From Lepidodermella squamata (lineage: Eukaryota > Gastrotricha): a stretch of 64,000 nt of DNA. A model generated the notes under the pieces. It worked only from the letters and a program-made list of their open reading frames with translations. It searched no databases and was not told the DNA's origin. Where the stretch lies: contig JBLDXI010000017.1 in NCBI GenBank assembly GCA_047495785.1, positions 3,038,001 to 3,102,000 of the forward strand. Reading direction: 5' to 3'. Below are positions 38,198 to 49,798 of this stretch, piece by piece (positions within the stretch are counted from its first letter, which is position 1; every line of letters starts with the position of its first letter). The translations under genes were made by a program, and so were the position numbers.

Positions 38198-39573
38198 TAC
38201 CCTATTCATAGTACCTAGTTATTATGCTTCTCTCTGCGAATTTGTCGTGTGTTAAATGTTACGATAACTTATTTGGTCAGATCTTGTTTCCGCTCATTCG
38301 TCAGATTTTATGAGACATTCGAAAGGCAGCCAATTAAGATTTAAGGGGCTCATGCAATCAATAACTTTCTGCAATACAAAACAATCTTATACCTACCTTT
38401 TTGAAAGCAGAACTTTATGAATTAACTTTGTTGTCTTCTGTCGCAGATACGCGCGCATTTGTGGTGCTTATCTTCTTGTGTAACCAATGCGCGCTTTAGT
38501 CACTTTCTCGGTTTTTATGGCAATTTCGCTTTTGTTTTGATGAAACTCCTATTTTGAACATCGAAATCCGATGATCACTTTCTGGACCGCTGCAATGATT
38601 TTCCTACTCGTTGAGAGCATTCGGTTCACTGTGTGTTGTGTCACATTGGCGGTTGTGCCCTTCTGATGCGATAGGTTCTTTCTTCTAAATGAACAGTCAT
38701 ACTATCAGTCTATTCCTGTGCCCTGCAGTGTGAAAAACTGGTGAAAATTGTAATGCGAAGAATTTTATTGGAAACAGCTTTTTTTACTCTGATGGCTGTG
38801 CATGGGTTTGATTTCCTTTTTATATATGAACATGTATAATTTTTACGTAAAGAATCCCCTAACTTTTGTTAACCCCTTGTTGCGTGCCATCCAAATTACC
38901 TATAACGATGTATGATATTATACCATTTGAAAGCATCGGAAATCATGGGTCCAGTAAATGAAATTCGGCTGTTGAGAAGATTTTATGATGAGAATACAAT
39001 ACATCAATCTTCTATAATTGAAAACTTGCGTTCATTGATGCAATTATTCAAATTTCTAATTGTTTGTTGGATCTCAAATAAATAAACAGAACGTTTTGGA
39101 GTTGCGGTTTCATCTTTTTCTGAAGTTAAAAAGCTCTAGGTTTCAAGAAGAAAACAATGCTATCAGACTGAAATCCCCGAAATGAGTCGAAAATCAGCAA
39201 TTTGATCCAATTTTAATACCAGTCTATATCGTTTTATACCGCTAAAAACATTTCTAAATCCACCCATGAATCAGCAAATTCGAGTCCATCCTCGGATGAT
39301 TGTATTTCAAGGCATTCATGATGATGAATTTGAGAAAAATCGCCGAAAAAAATTGAGTCTTCGTTAAGCCACGAGACTTTCATCCGAATTTTTGACATTT
39401 ATGAACTATAAATTTCATATGCCATTAGGTATTTGAAAATAATCTGCTCTGATGGATAAAGTGATTACACAAAAATTTAACGAATTTTCAGATTCATGTC
39501 TGAATGATTGTTACGTTTTATTGATCGGCATAGCAAACTTGGATGGTATCAAAAGATTGTTAAAATGGTTGTG
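38198..39573. other. 3' UTR region between convergent NIPA and protease-like gene
   Basis: 1.4 kb, AT-rich, flanked by two 3' ends. AATAAATAAA near 39077-39086 is a plus-strand poly(A) candidate, which would give NIPA a long (about 900-nt) 3' UTR. No coding evidence. Confidence 0.5.
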
Positions 39574-41743
39574 TTATTCGTTAGTAACAAAGGTCGGCGA
39601 ATTCAGAATACCGCAGTGGTTGCCGGCAGATTCGATAAGCATGTAGCCGTTAAGGCCCCAATTAGTCGTGAAGGAGTTTTGCACAAGCAGGTAATCGCGG
39701 CCATTCAGCTCTCCATAACCGACGACAACCAACGCGTGGTTAGCCAGGTCAGGCGCGCTCCGGCAAGTCGGCTCGTTGTAAATTCCACTTGCGTAGAAGA
39801 AGAATGACTGAAAATGAACAAGACGATGAAGTCAATAGACGAAAAATCATTAAATCATTACAAACCTTATGCGAAGCATCTATGGCAACAGCAACAGGGC
39901 CATTCATCGCGACAGCACGTTTCAGTTCGAATTCGTCGTCAGGCGAAATCAAAACCCAGCCTAGAATTCGAAGAAAATATTTCAAGAAATATTTCAGAAA
40001 TTAACTGTTACGTTTTATCTTCGCAGAAACTGGCGTGTCTTTGCGGCATTGATCCTTTCGGTTGAGAAGCGGCCCGTAGGTAATCTCCGAGGACAAGCCG
40101 TTCTTGATGATGTAGTCGTAAGCGCGGAAATCTTCGCCGTTCTTACAATCATGAGTTCCTTCTTCATGAGCACAGTCTAGCAATTCTTGAGCCGAGAGTT
40201 TGTATCGCCGATTCGTTCGAAGGTAGATCGCAGATTCAACAACACAGGTGGCGGCAATCGCCCAATCGCTGCCGCAGTCACCCTGATCAGCTACAGGACA
40301 AGATGCGCCGAAGAGCCTCCAGTCAATAGCGCTTGGGACTTCCTGAATGCCACGAACGTTGTGCTTCTTCTCATCGAAAGGCACGCCGTTTTCAGTTTTG
40401 ATAATCGAGCGTTTGAAGCCGAGCAGTTTTCGCAGCTCGTTGTCAGTTCGGTCAGCCAGGTGGTTGATGCGTAGGCGGAACGGCAAACCAGCTCGATTCA
40501 TCAGGTTGACGTAGCGGAAATTGTGGCAGAAAGCAGTTCGGCGAATAGAAAGCTCTTCGTCAGATTCGTACTTCTTGCTGTAGCGACGCTGAAAGTGTTC
40601 GAACAACTTGACTATTTCGCGCTGGAAGTAGATGTGCTCCTCAGGTGTGACGAGGCTAGCGATAGGGTTGATGAATAGGCGCTCGATGTCGACTTCGGCA
40701 CGCAATAACGGGCGCTTCTCCTTCCGACCACCCTCGATTTGTTCGCCGCTTTGGTGTTCTTCAGGCCGTTGTTTACGAGTTTCATCGCGAATGCGCCGGC
40801 GCAAATGACTCATCAAATCTTCGCCCGTTTCGACCAAATTGCCAACAATCGATCTGCATTCGACGTCATTTGGAACCTAGGCATATTAGACAATGAATGA
40901 GAATAATTAAAGTTTTAAAATAAGGAAGATTACCTGGAAAACATCGTCAGTAGGCCGTGTAACGTAGACCTGCTTATATTCGACTTCATAGCGATCAGTC
41001 ACGACATCCAACCTCGTGTTGCGCGCTTCGACTTCAAGCTTGATAGGCTTGCGATTTTTCGGTTCTGTCAGCAGGATAAACGTGTGCTTCATCGAGCCAT
41101 CTTTGTCCAGCATCTCATACTTCCACCGGTCAACGCGATGCGAGCCGACTTGCTCTTCGCCCGAGCGTTTGAATTTTTCGAGCGTTGGAAAGGCACGCTG
41201 AGGTTTGACTTTCCTATCGCGTGTTCCACGAAGTTCGACGCACGTTGCTCGATCGGTTGGCAATTCGCGAGTCGGGAATTCGATGCGGTACAGTTTTTTG
41301 ATGTCGCCGCCGAGTTGAAGAGTTCGAACTTTCCCAGTGCCGTAGTCGACGCGGCTCCGCTGGTTCTTCCCGTCATAGAACAGCTTGAATTTCTCCGTCG
41401 TATTGTCGAGAAGCAGCTTCACAACACCTTCGACGACGTAGAAATCGAGCGGCGGCTTCTTTTCATCGTCGGAAGTGTCTTCGTCCGGCTTCTCCGAAGG
41501 CTCATCTTCGCGCGTCCTATTCTTGTCTTCAGCTTCTCGCTTCCGGTGCTTGCCAGTCGATTCGGCCTTTTCGCGGCTTTCTTCATGCTTAGTTTCGTTC
41601 AGATTTTCGCTTTCGAAGTGCAAGCCGCCAGTTCCAGTTTTAACGAGCGAAAGGGTTTCGCCAGCAGATGAAGACGAAACAAAATTATTGTATGCAAAAC
41701 TAAAACAAACGAGTATCACTGCCGGAAGTAATAGCCGGGCCAT
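39574..41743 (-). CDS. 26/29-kDa-protease-like papain-family protein without catalytic cysteine
   Basis: Four exons (41743-40934, 40876-40012, 39960-39866, 39807-39574) give 667 aa. The chosen start gives a signal peptide, MARLLLPAVILVCFSFA; an upstream in-frame Met is possible. A Lys/Glu/Arg-rich region (about 50-110) is followed by the N-terminal domain typical of insect 26/29-kDa proteinases (DGKNQRSRVDYGTGKVRTLQ). Next come an I29-like propeptide (about 350-410) and the papain domain from VPSAIDWR (about 450). The active-site segment reads DQGDCGSDWAIAA: Gln is kept but the nucleophilic Cys is Asp (about 472). His (NHALVVVGYG, about 612) and Asn (NSFTTNWGLNGY, about 632) remain. Probably a secreted or lysosomal non-catalytic protein. 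Confidence 0.9.
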
Positions 41744-41962
41744 TTTGTGTTTAAAATAATTTGAATAACAAGCTATGCCTAATTTTTCCATCAATAATTA
41801 GGGCTTTATAGCCGCCAGTCTCCTCCAATCCGATGACAACACAGGCCTGTTTCTATTGCGATCGCGTTGCATAACAAAGCTGCTTGAAGAGGGCATAACA
41901 AATTTTTTGATTGAAATTTCAAATTTTCATCACAAATTGGATGCAGCTTCACGGTAAACAGA

Positions 41963-42204
41963 ATGCCGCGCACTCTCGTTGATTCCGATTACGAATCTTC
42001 GTTAGAAGAAATCTATGAATCCAATTACGGTGCATTTATCGGAACTGCTTTCATCATCTTAACAATTTACGCTGGACTGATTTTCGCAATTGTCTACGCC
42101 CATTCAATAATTGTATATTTTCTAGTTCACGCAATACTTTGTAATTATTTCTTTTCCAGACGACATTTCCAATCGATTTCAGCATTGATAACTTGCAATT
42201 ATGA
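41963..42204 (+). CDS. candidate single-pass membrane microprotein (64 aa)
   Basis: Two exons (41963-42112, 42160-42204) joined by a 47-bp intron with a GT donor and TTTTCCAG acceptor. The acidic N-terminal half (DSDYESSLEEIYESNYG) precedes one clear hydrophobic helix (about 25-46, FIGTAFIILTIYAGLIFAIV) and a short tail. No known family recognised. AATAAA at 42381-42386 fits a short mRNA. It diverges from the pseudo-protease gene with only about 220 bp between the two starts. Small size and lack of homology keep confidence moderate. Confidence 0.45.
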
Positions 42205-42709
42205 CTCTATGGTCTCCGGTCTCCGCGTTTCTATGCCGATGAAGAGAATTAGCAACAAAGTGGAGCTGGTCAACAGATGATAGTATTACTGGAGCAAAGC
42301 ATTTGATCAGCTTGTTGAGTAGGAACCTTGTTTTAGCCTGCCATTTTTAGCGAACACTTTTTTGTGAAAGTTGTACGTGAAATAAACGTAGCCAATTTGT
42401 TTAATTCGTCATTATTTTATTGCGCCATGTGAGCCGAACCATTTTCTCACTTTCATCCCATAAGATATTGAGAGAATGAAACTAATATACGTTTTCCATC
42501 GAATTTCCACAGGTATTATTCTCAGGAAATAGCCACCCCGAACCGGCCAATGTAAATGCAAATTCGCGCGCAATTACAAAACTGACAATAATTACCTTCT
42601 CTTCCAAAATAAAGATGAGCAATGGGTGTGCGCGTAAGTGTAGTAGGTAGTTCTGCCTTCAACTTGTGAACGCAATGTCAACATCCTTTTAACTTTGATT
42701 AAATAAGTA
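42205..42709 (+). other. microprotein 3' UTR and intergenic
   Basis: Holds the AATAAA at 42381-42386 and then AT-rich sequence up to the MITE. No gene seen. Confidence 0.4.
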
Positions 42710-43004
42710 CAGTGAAACCTTGACTCTCTGTCTTTTACACGGTCTCGCGGAAGACCTGACGCAAAATTGAAATTGATGGCAAATCAAAAGAATTTCTACT
42801 TATTAACTGGCGGAGGAAAAAAATCTTTGCTTTGGACTGTGTCGAGACATCTCATAAGAAGCGCGGTAATTAGGTATTTTCTGAAATATGATACAAGATA
42901 TAAGCAATATGAGCGAAAACGGCTTATTATGATTTCCTATCCATTTCAATTCCGCGCCAGGTCTTCCGCGTGACCGTGAAAGACGGAGAATCGAGGTTTC
43001 CCTG
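42710..43004. mobile_element. MITE with pogo/Tigger-like terminal inverted repeats
   Basis: 295-bp element with imperfect terminal inverted repeats of about 50 bp. The left end starts CAGTGAAACCTTGACTCTCT and the reverse complement of the right end starts CAGGGAAACCTCGATTCTCC; both continue into a GCGGAAGACCTG core. TA dinucleotides flank both sides (42708-42709 and 43005-43006), matching Tc1/mariner/pogo target duplication. The interior encodes nothing recognisable, so this is non-autonomous. It lies 249 bp upstream of the GABA-B-like receptor ATG. Confidence 0.88.
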
Positions 43005-43252
43005 TACCCATTTAATCTCAGTTAAACGAATCGTGGAATGCATCAATCGGAGAAAATATCATAAAATCTCGATGCGCCGGGTTTTCCGGCGTAGATTAAA
43101 AGCAGTAATAAGTAAATAAATCAGGCTCGGAGCGATCTTCGCTAATTGAAAAGAAAATTGAACGAAAAGCCACAAACGCTTTGGGTGATTGCGTTCAGTA
43201 TGTATGATTTTCGCCTTTTTACAGATTGACATTGTTGGGACAAAAAATAGAA

Positions 43253-45712
43253 ATGGCAAGTCGTTTCTTCGTATTCATTTTTCTGCATGCTTCATCGTGT
43301 TTCGCCCGAAAGCCTTACACAATGGATCTGTATGTGATGCTGCCCATAACAGGTCAAGAGCCTCGTAATGGATTGGACTGCCGATACGGAGCTGAAGTTG
43401 CGATCAGCGAGACTAACAAACGCTCTGAAATTCTGTCCGACTATCATTTGCAGCTAATACCCGGCGATGAGGCCTCAGAAGGACAAAAGGCTGTAAGCGG
43501 AACCATGGGATTCTATCGGGGCTACGAAGACAAGCCGGTTGAAAACGCGACGAGGTTCATGTCACCGGCTATGGTGGCTGGCTATCAAACTAATGGTTGC
43601 AAAGGATTAGGCGGCATGCTGCATCACATCGGCATGGTTGCTTTTTCGATTTCAGCTGCAGGATCTGTACTAACAGATAGAAATCGCTACCCTAATATTT
43701 ACCTAACCCGAACGCATTCCGTCAATATTGTTCACGCCACTGTTCAAATCATGAAAAACATTGGCAAGTGGAGAAAAGCTGCGATTCTGGTTTATTTCCC
43801 GAATTCAGCTGATTTCAGCTCGGCTCAACTGCTGCAACAAGTTGCTCAGCAGCAGAATATAACAATAGCTGCTTTTGAAGGATTCCTTGATTTCATGGAT
43901 CCTACTGCACTGACCAATGTCAAGAGCAAGGATATTCGAGTCATCGTCGCTTGGTTTTCCCTTGTCACACTGGGCAGGCAGTTTTTCTGTGAGACCTATA
44001 AACTCGGATTAACATGTGACAGATATGTATTCCTAACCCAACTAAATCTTCTGATTGATCCTTACACTATTCCTGAGGAGGTTTACCCCGGTTGCACCAG
44101 ACAAATCATCATGGAGCAAATGAAATGCGCTTATGGAGCCGGGCCACAGCAGGTGCCGTCAGTCAAGAACATTCGATCTCATCTTGGCTACGATGCCAAC
44201 GAGTTTGAGACTCTGTTCGATAGAGTCTCAAACAATTCCCGCAATGTAGATTATCCCTACCGATATCAATGCCATGACGCGACTATGGACGCAATTGTCA
44301 CATTGGAAGAGGCTGAGAAAGCGATGAAAAAAGCCTACAATGGAACCCTGACCCTTCGGAACTTTACAGAGCAACCCAAATTGGTAATGAAGTTTGTCAA
44401 CCAATCTGCTATCAATTTGGACTTCAATGGTTTGAGAATCGGCCGTATCAAATACAGCGACGTCTCTGGCGAGTTGGCAACCGACTTTTCCAGTCTGGTT
44501 TATTGGGGCACGGGGTTTCTACAGTATCTCGGGAAGATCGTGCAAAAAGATAATACACCTGGTAGAAGTAACGATGACTACATGCCACTGCTTTCGGCCA
44601 ACTTTCCATGGCAGACGTCTAACGGGAAGCCGCCAAAAGATACCCTGGAACACTTCTACATTGTTGAGGCAGTTCCATTCGAAAGCTTTGCCGCAGTCGT
44701 TGGTTTAGCAGTAGCTTGGACGGCTATTATGACATTGGGGCTAGTATTTAATTTGCTAGGAGAGAATTCTCGTGACTTCTTGGTGAAAATAATATCTTAT
44801 ATCGGTTGTGTATTGATGAACGCTGGAGCTATTTTATTTGCCTTGGATCTGACAAATATTCAAGCCCCAAGAATCATCTGGAACATACGGATAATAGTCA
44901 TCGCCCTTGGTCTTTCCGTTATCAATGGCATTTTATTCGGGAGAATGTATTGCTTTAAGAAGGACCTGACCGAGCAGCTCAGCAAAATGGTTCGCCACGT
45001 CAAGAAAAACCCTACTTTGCGACCGGTTATGAATCTGAAGCGCCAAAGCCTTCACTACGCCGGTGCAATCGTCGCGATCGGAGCCGCGCTCCTTGTAATT
45101 TGGTTACCCGTTGATCCTATTCAGTGCGAACTGGTCAGCAAGCAAACTCGCTACGACTTCATCAGAGATGCCTATCTGGAGTATATGAACTTGAGTTGCC
45201 ACTCGAAGTATCAAGCCGCTTGGCAGTTTTCCCTAGCTGGATTTCACGCGCTGCTTTTCGTTTTCGCTGGCTATTATACGTACTACCTTCGATGTAATAA
45301 GGCTTCTTATTTCATTCCCGAGTTCATTCCGACTACAATAGCGCTACTAAGCTCGATTGGCTTGATACCGGCAGCAGTTCTTATTCTGCTCACGATCCTA
45401 AATCCGGTTAGCCAGGACTTGGTAATATCGTTCATGTCCATTCTTTTTTCGATAATAGCTGGAAGTTCGTTGTTTGTTTATTCGAAATTTAAATTGCCCA
45501 AAATGCGCCAGTTGCGACGCAATGGCAATGGGATTCAAACGTCTGCATCAGGTTCGCAGACTGGCATGTCGCAAAGCATGGGGATAACTGAGCTGACGGG
45601 TTCTATTCTGGACAAATTTCCAACTATCGGTGGATCCGCGGCCTCTCTAACAAGTCAGATTGAGCCGAACAAGCGAGAGGTTTCTGTTCAGCCTCATCAA
45701 AATGCCACGTGA
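43253..45712 (+). CDS. GABA-B-like class C G-protein-coupled receptor, single exon
   Basis: Metabotropic receptor of the GABA-B group. The 819-aa frame is uninterrupted. The ATG at 43253 opens a signal peptide (MASRFFVFIFLHASSCFA); an acceptor-like TTTTTACAG ends at 43224, so a 5' UTR intron is possible. Residues about 20-460 form the ligand-binding Venus-flytrap domain (LPITGQEPRNGLDCRYGAEV, then PNIYLTRTHSVNI). Seven hydrophobic helices span about 476-740, beginning FESFAAVVGLAVAWTAI and including INGILFGRMYCFKKDL. The C-tail is short (about 75 aa) without an obvious long coiled coil. It is too divergent to name as GABBR1 or GABBR2; an orphan GABA-B-like receptor is possible. Confidence 0.87.
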   Translation: MASRFFVFIFLHASSCFARKPYTMDLYVMLPITGQEPRNGLDCRYGAEVAISETNKRSEILSDYHLQLIPGDEASEGQKAVSGTMGFYRGYEDKPVENATRFMSPAMVAGYQTNGCKGLGGMLHHIGMVAFSISAAGSVLTDRNRYPNIYLTRTHSVNIVHATVQIMKNIGKWRKAAILVYFPNSADFSSAQLLQQVAQQQNITIAAFEGFLDFMDPTALTNVKSKDIRVIVAWFSLVTLGRQFFCETYKLGLTCDRYVFLTQLNLLIDPYTIPEEVYPGCTRQIIMEQMKCAYGAGPQQVPSVKNIRSHLGYDANEFETLFDRVSNNSRNVDYPYRYQCHDATMDAIVTLEEAEKAMKKAYNGTLTLRNFTEQPKLVMKFVNQSAINLDFNGLRIGRIKYSDVSGELATDFSSLVYWGTGFLQYLGKIVQKDNTPGRSNDDYMPLLSANFPWQTSNGKPPKDTLEHFYIVEAVPFESFAAVVGLAVAWTAIMTLGLVFNLLGENSRDFLVKIISYIGCVLMNAGAILFALDLTNIQAPRIIWNIRIIVIALGLSVINGILFGRMYCFKKDLTEQLSKMVRHVKKNPTLRPVMNLKRQSLHYAGAIVAIGAALLVIWLPVDPIQCELVSKQTRYDFIRDAYLEYMNLSCHSKYQAAWQFSLAGFHALLFVFAGYYTYYLRCNKASYFIPEFIPTTIALLSSIGLIPAAVLILLTILNPVSQDLVISFMSILFSIIAGSSLFVYSKFKLPKMRQLRRNGNGIQTSASGSQTGMSQSMGITELTGSILDKFPTIGGSAASLTSQIEPNKREVSVQPHQNAT

Positions 45713-48700
45713 ACAGATGAAGTGGAGATTCTCGGCCATTGTAACATAAAACAATCGCATCGATTAACATTTAGCCGTTTTTCATTGTGCCTTGTTAACT
45801 ATATTCGTATAGATATAGTAATATTCTCACTTGAAGTTGCAGCATTTCATAGAGATCAGAGTTTGCACTAAAGCTTTTTTCTTGAAACAAAAAATTTTTT
45901 GTGTGCGCGCTTTCTTTGAAAACATGCCTGTTTTACATAGTAATTTTGTGTTTTTCAACATTTCGCGCGGAAATCGGTCAGGTATTTTCTGTCAAGTGAA
46001 ACCTTGCTCTTTCACTTTTGATCCTGCTCTTTCACATGGTAATGGCCGCTTGTTGCCAAAATTATCTATCCTAGCGATTTTCGAGTGGATATCGAATCGT
46101 CTTTGATGAGGTCGCCCGCACTCACTCAGCTATTAACAGTTACTAGTAACTTACTAGGTCTCGACTTGGACACTGTAAGATTAATGATGAAATTAGATTT
46201 TCGCATATAATATAAAACTCATACTATTGATCATGCTTTGCTGAATTGAACAGCGCCTCGTCGACTCTTTGACGGCCAACTACCCGGCTGACCACGCGTT
46301 TTTTCGGACCCCATAGGCCTAAGGGCGCCGCAGAAATCTACTTCAGATAGTTACTCTAACAGCAGCGAAGGCACTGCTGGCCATTCGGTGCGATTCTTTT
46401 TTCAAGCCCGCACAGTTCCAACGACCGGCCTTGTGTGCCTCGCCTATGCAACCAGCTACTGCAACGCGAAGTTGTCACCCACCAAGAAAAGCTATTAATC
46501 TTCTATATATCGATCAGAATAGTAAGACTCAATCTTTCCTGCTGATTTCGCTATAAATAAATTAAATTCGCTCTTTTGCGGTAAGAAAAATGAGTTATGA
46601 CCTTAGGCTGCGCCACTACCACTGCCACTACCGGACAGGGTGCTTGCTCTGAAATATTCCTGCGACATGAAAATTTGTTGATTATTTATATATTCGGTCG
46701 ATTATTTTTCATTGTTAAAAACCGGTAATTTTCAAACGTTATTAAGAAATATATTTTCTCCTTGACGCTCTTCGTTGCGTAATATGGCGCTTCATAATCA
46801 GCGGTTCATAATTTGTGTTGGAAGATGTTTGTGTGACACGAGAGATGAGAAGTCTGTTTGCGTCTGACCAATTCCGTATGGTTTTTTCAGGCAAGAATGA
46901 TCGCGGAACGTAGAGGTGTGTCTGTTGTGCTGGGAAAGTTTGTCTATTTTTGGAAAATTCACTTTTTTCCATCTCGTCGTCATCGTCTTCAGTTGCCAAT
47001 CCGCAATCCGTTCCGTCCGTCAATATGTAATCGTTCTCAGTTCTCCGTTGTCTGTCGTCTATGTGATTTCTACGTTGATCATGTATCGTGGCAGTAAAAA
47101 CAATATTATATTGATGTGCAAGACAGGTGAAGTTTAATACTAGACTCTTAGTTTCACCGTTATACAGAGCAGTCCGTAGCACGCCTTTTTCTAACGGTCC
47201 ATGACTAATTCTTTCAAACCCGGCTGGAAGATGAACATCGGCTGAGCCAGAGGCACACTACTAAAAATGGTTAACAGAGAAAAAATCGTTAGCTAGCCTG
47301 GAACAATGATAAATGGCATCTAACTAGATGGAAGCCGTTGTCAGCTTAATATTGATGAAAGCAAGGTCAGCTTAGTAACAACACCAGTAAACTTTAGCTG
47401 AGGTGCAATGTAGCAGTGGTGCCCCTCCAGATCAAACCTTGTTCAATGATCAATGGGAGCAAATCACTCTTCCACCAGCTTTTTCATGCTAGATCGAGTC
47501 AGGGGTTTGGACTCATTATTGGGCTGTGCTGCTAAATAGAGTAGTCAATTATTATTAACCAAACTGTTAAGGTTTTAGAGACATTAGTTGTGTCTCTGAA
47601 CTTGAGTTTCATCAAATTATGACCATCTGCTAAAGCCATCGCTTAACTGTAATTAAAGGCGCGTTTTCCCGGAAGCTGCGAGTATTCATTTCATTAGAAC
47701 TATAAGCTGCTGAAACGACACACAGTCATCGCCGTTGACAAAACCACAGCTACCCAACATCAAACCCTGGGCTCTCTGATCTAAGCGACATCGCAGATCA
47801 AGATTATCCGCGATCGCTACGGATGGTAAAGGTTGACTGTTCGATTGTTGTCCCGCGTCGAAGGCGGCAAAATCCTCACGAAGGGTGTATACGCTGTGAT
47901 CATCACTATGGGTCGTTGCCCGTGTATCGTGCTACAATAGCAATAGTGACGATTAGGTTAAGCAGGATAATTGTTGCGCTGATCAGCGATCATCCTAATC
48001 AGAACTAATGAGTCTTGCTCATTCACCTTGTCGTGATTTTCATTATTTGCTTTTGTATTTTGGAACGTTCCAATGTAGTCCGTTTAATATTCTATATTTT
48101 CTCAGAGAGAGAATATTTAACACATCCGTAGAAGCAAACAATAATAATCAAAGGTGGACCAAGGCCTTGTCGTCCCCTTCCTCTCCCCAAAAATGACGCG
48201 TGTTTTTGTGAGATCACCAGGTGTCATTTGGGCGTGTGAGCCTATCCAGACCAAGTATTTTCCGGCCCCAAGTGTCAATGTTCGCTCTTCTATGATCACC
48301 TTTAACTGATGATACTAATTATAAGCCTGGTTATGATACACGATTTTTTGGGGAACAATCAACTTTGCCGTGAACGCTACTGAAAATGGGAATTATGCTT
48401 CATCCTTGCCGCACTATCTATATTTTCAACACGCAAATACTGGTTATAGCTGTCATCATGTATTGCGCTCCAAGATGATACGCATCAACCAGCCTGTTCG
48501 TCATTTGGTTGTACTCCTATTTTGTAACTGTTTTTTTTCATTTAATCAATGGAATTATGCGATTTATTTAACGCAATAGGTATTCAACTTAGGTAGTTCA
48601 ATTCGATAGTTAACAAAATTTCTTCACCCCAATTAACCATTTGTTTTATTTTTTGATGCAAGATAACGCTAATCGAGTCCGTCATTATTTATCCATTCGA

Positions 48701-49798
48701 TGAATTTTTCGACGATGAATCGTTTCGACGTGACCTTACAGATGCGAAAAACTTTAATTTTATTGTTCCTGTACAACATTTTTCGAGTTGATGGAATATT
48801 CTTAGATGATGAATTTGAGACTATACTAATTATTTCTTTTCACCGGGTTTTTGCTGCCTTTTGGTACTCGCAATTATGGATAGAGCGATAATCGACTTAC
48901 TGCTCATTTAGCCTCAGATGTATGGTGCTGTCCCAGACAGTTATTATTTATTTGTATGTGTTGCCATTTGCGTACTGATTGATTTATTCACACACACTCG
49001 TATTCTAGATCCGCGCTGAGGCGGCGTCTGGGCCTATATCGCGCTAGTCAATGTGAGGGCGCGGCCGTAAGGGCGCCGCCGGTCTGACCTTACGCATTAC
49101 ATAATGCCTCGGTCGCATTATATGTGAGTGTGCGTGGGCCTTATACTTACATGCAGCTTTATTACCGTATATTTTGCGCTATATATTGTTTTATTATTTA
49201 TTATACGCCGCATACAAGTGCTTGCGCAACCGCACTGTGCCGTCAATGCCACGTTCGCCCGGAGGTTAGTTCGGCCACTGTTCAGATTACTGTGATGGCC
49301 TTGAACGACCCGATGTTCGAGCCGTTGTAGTTAGTTTTAGCTTTTTCAAACCGCCACACATTAGATACAATGGCCCGTGCGGCCATGACCTCGTGCGGAC
49401 ATCGCGAAGTGCAAACTCATCCTTGTCTCGCAGGATACCGTGTCACTGTTTGTCCCCTGTAAGCATGCTGCGCGAGGTCGTCTTGCGCAATCGCCTTTAA
49501 GGTGTTTCACGTGTTTTTCTTTACGGGGGCAGTCCGCGGCATTCCTTCTTGATGGCTGTGTTGTATAGCAGCTCATCATTTCTCATGACTAGAATGTGTA
49601 AGCGAATCGTTCATTCACCTGTTTTGCGCCCCCTATTAACCCATCTACGAAAATTATTCTTGACCCGCAATTGCTTATCAGTGATCGTCGGTCTATATTT
49701 TAACTGAGTTTTCGCATTTTGCTCACCTTTCACTTGATCAATTTTTTCACTAATATCTGTTAATTATAGGTCGACGATAGCTTTATATGTTAATGTGA
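45713..49798. other. 4.1-kb intergenic region upstream of the bZIP gene
   Basis: No convincing gene on either strand. The longest open frames (minus 47182-46742 and short ones near 48-49 kb) show no domain and no splice continuity. A GC-richer patch around 46250-46460 and another around 49010-49110 (with CGGCCGTAAGGGCGCCGCC) could be promoter or degenerate repeat sequence. The 49.0-49.8 kb part probably holds the bZIP promoter or leader. No RNA gene recognised. Confidence 0.4.

Noticed and set aside
42767-42973. Open frame inside the MITE
   Set aside because: It lies within the non-coding interior and TIR of a short element, with no transposase motif.
46742-47182. 146-codon minus-strand open frame
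   Set aside because: Composition is not protein-like over its length, no recognisable motif, and no supporting splice or poly(A) context.
48117-48299. Minus-strand frame with a plausible Gly-rich segment (TLGAGKYLVWIG)
   Set aside because: Only 60 codons, non-ATG context unclear, no family resemblance; kept as unexplained sequence.
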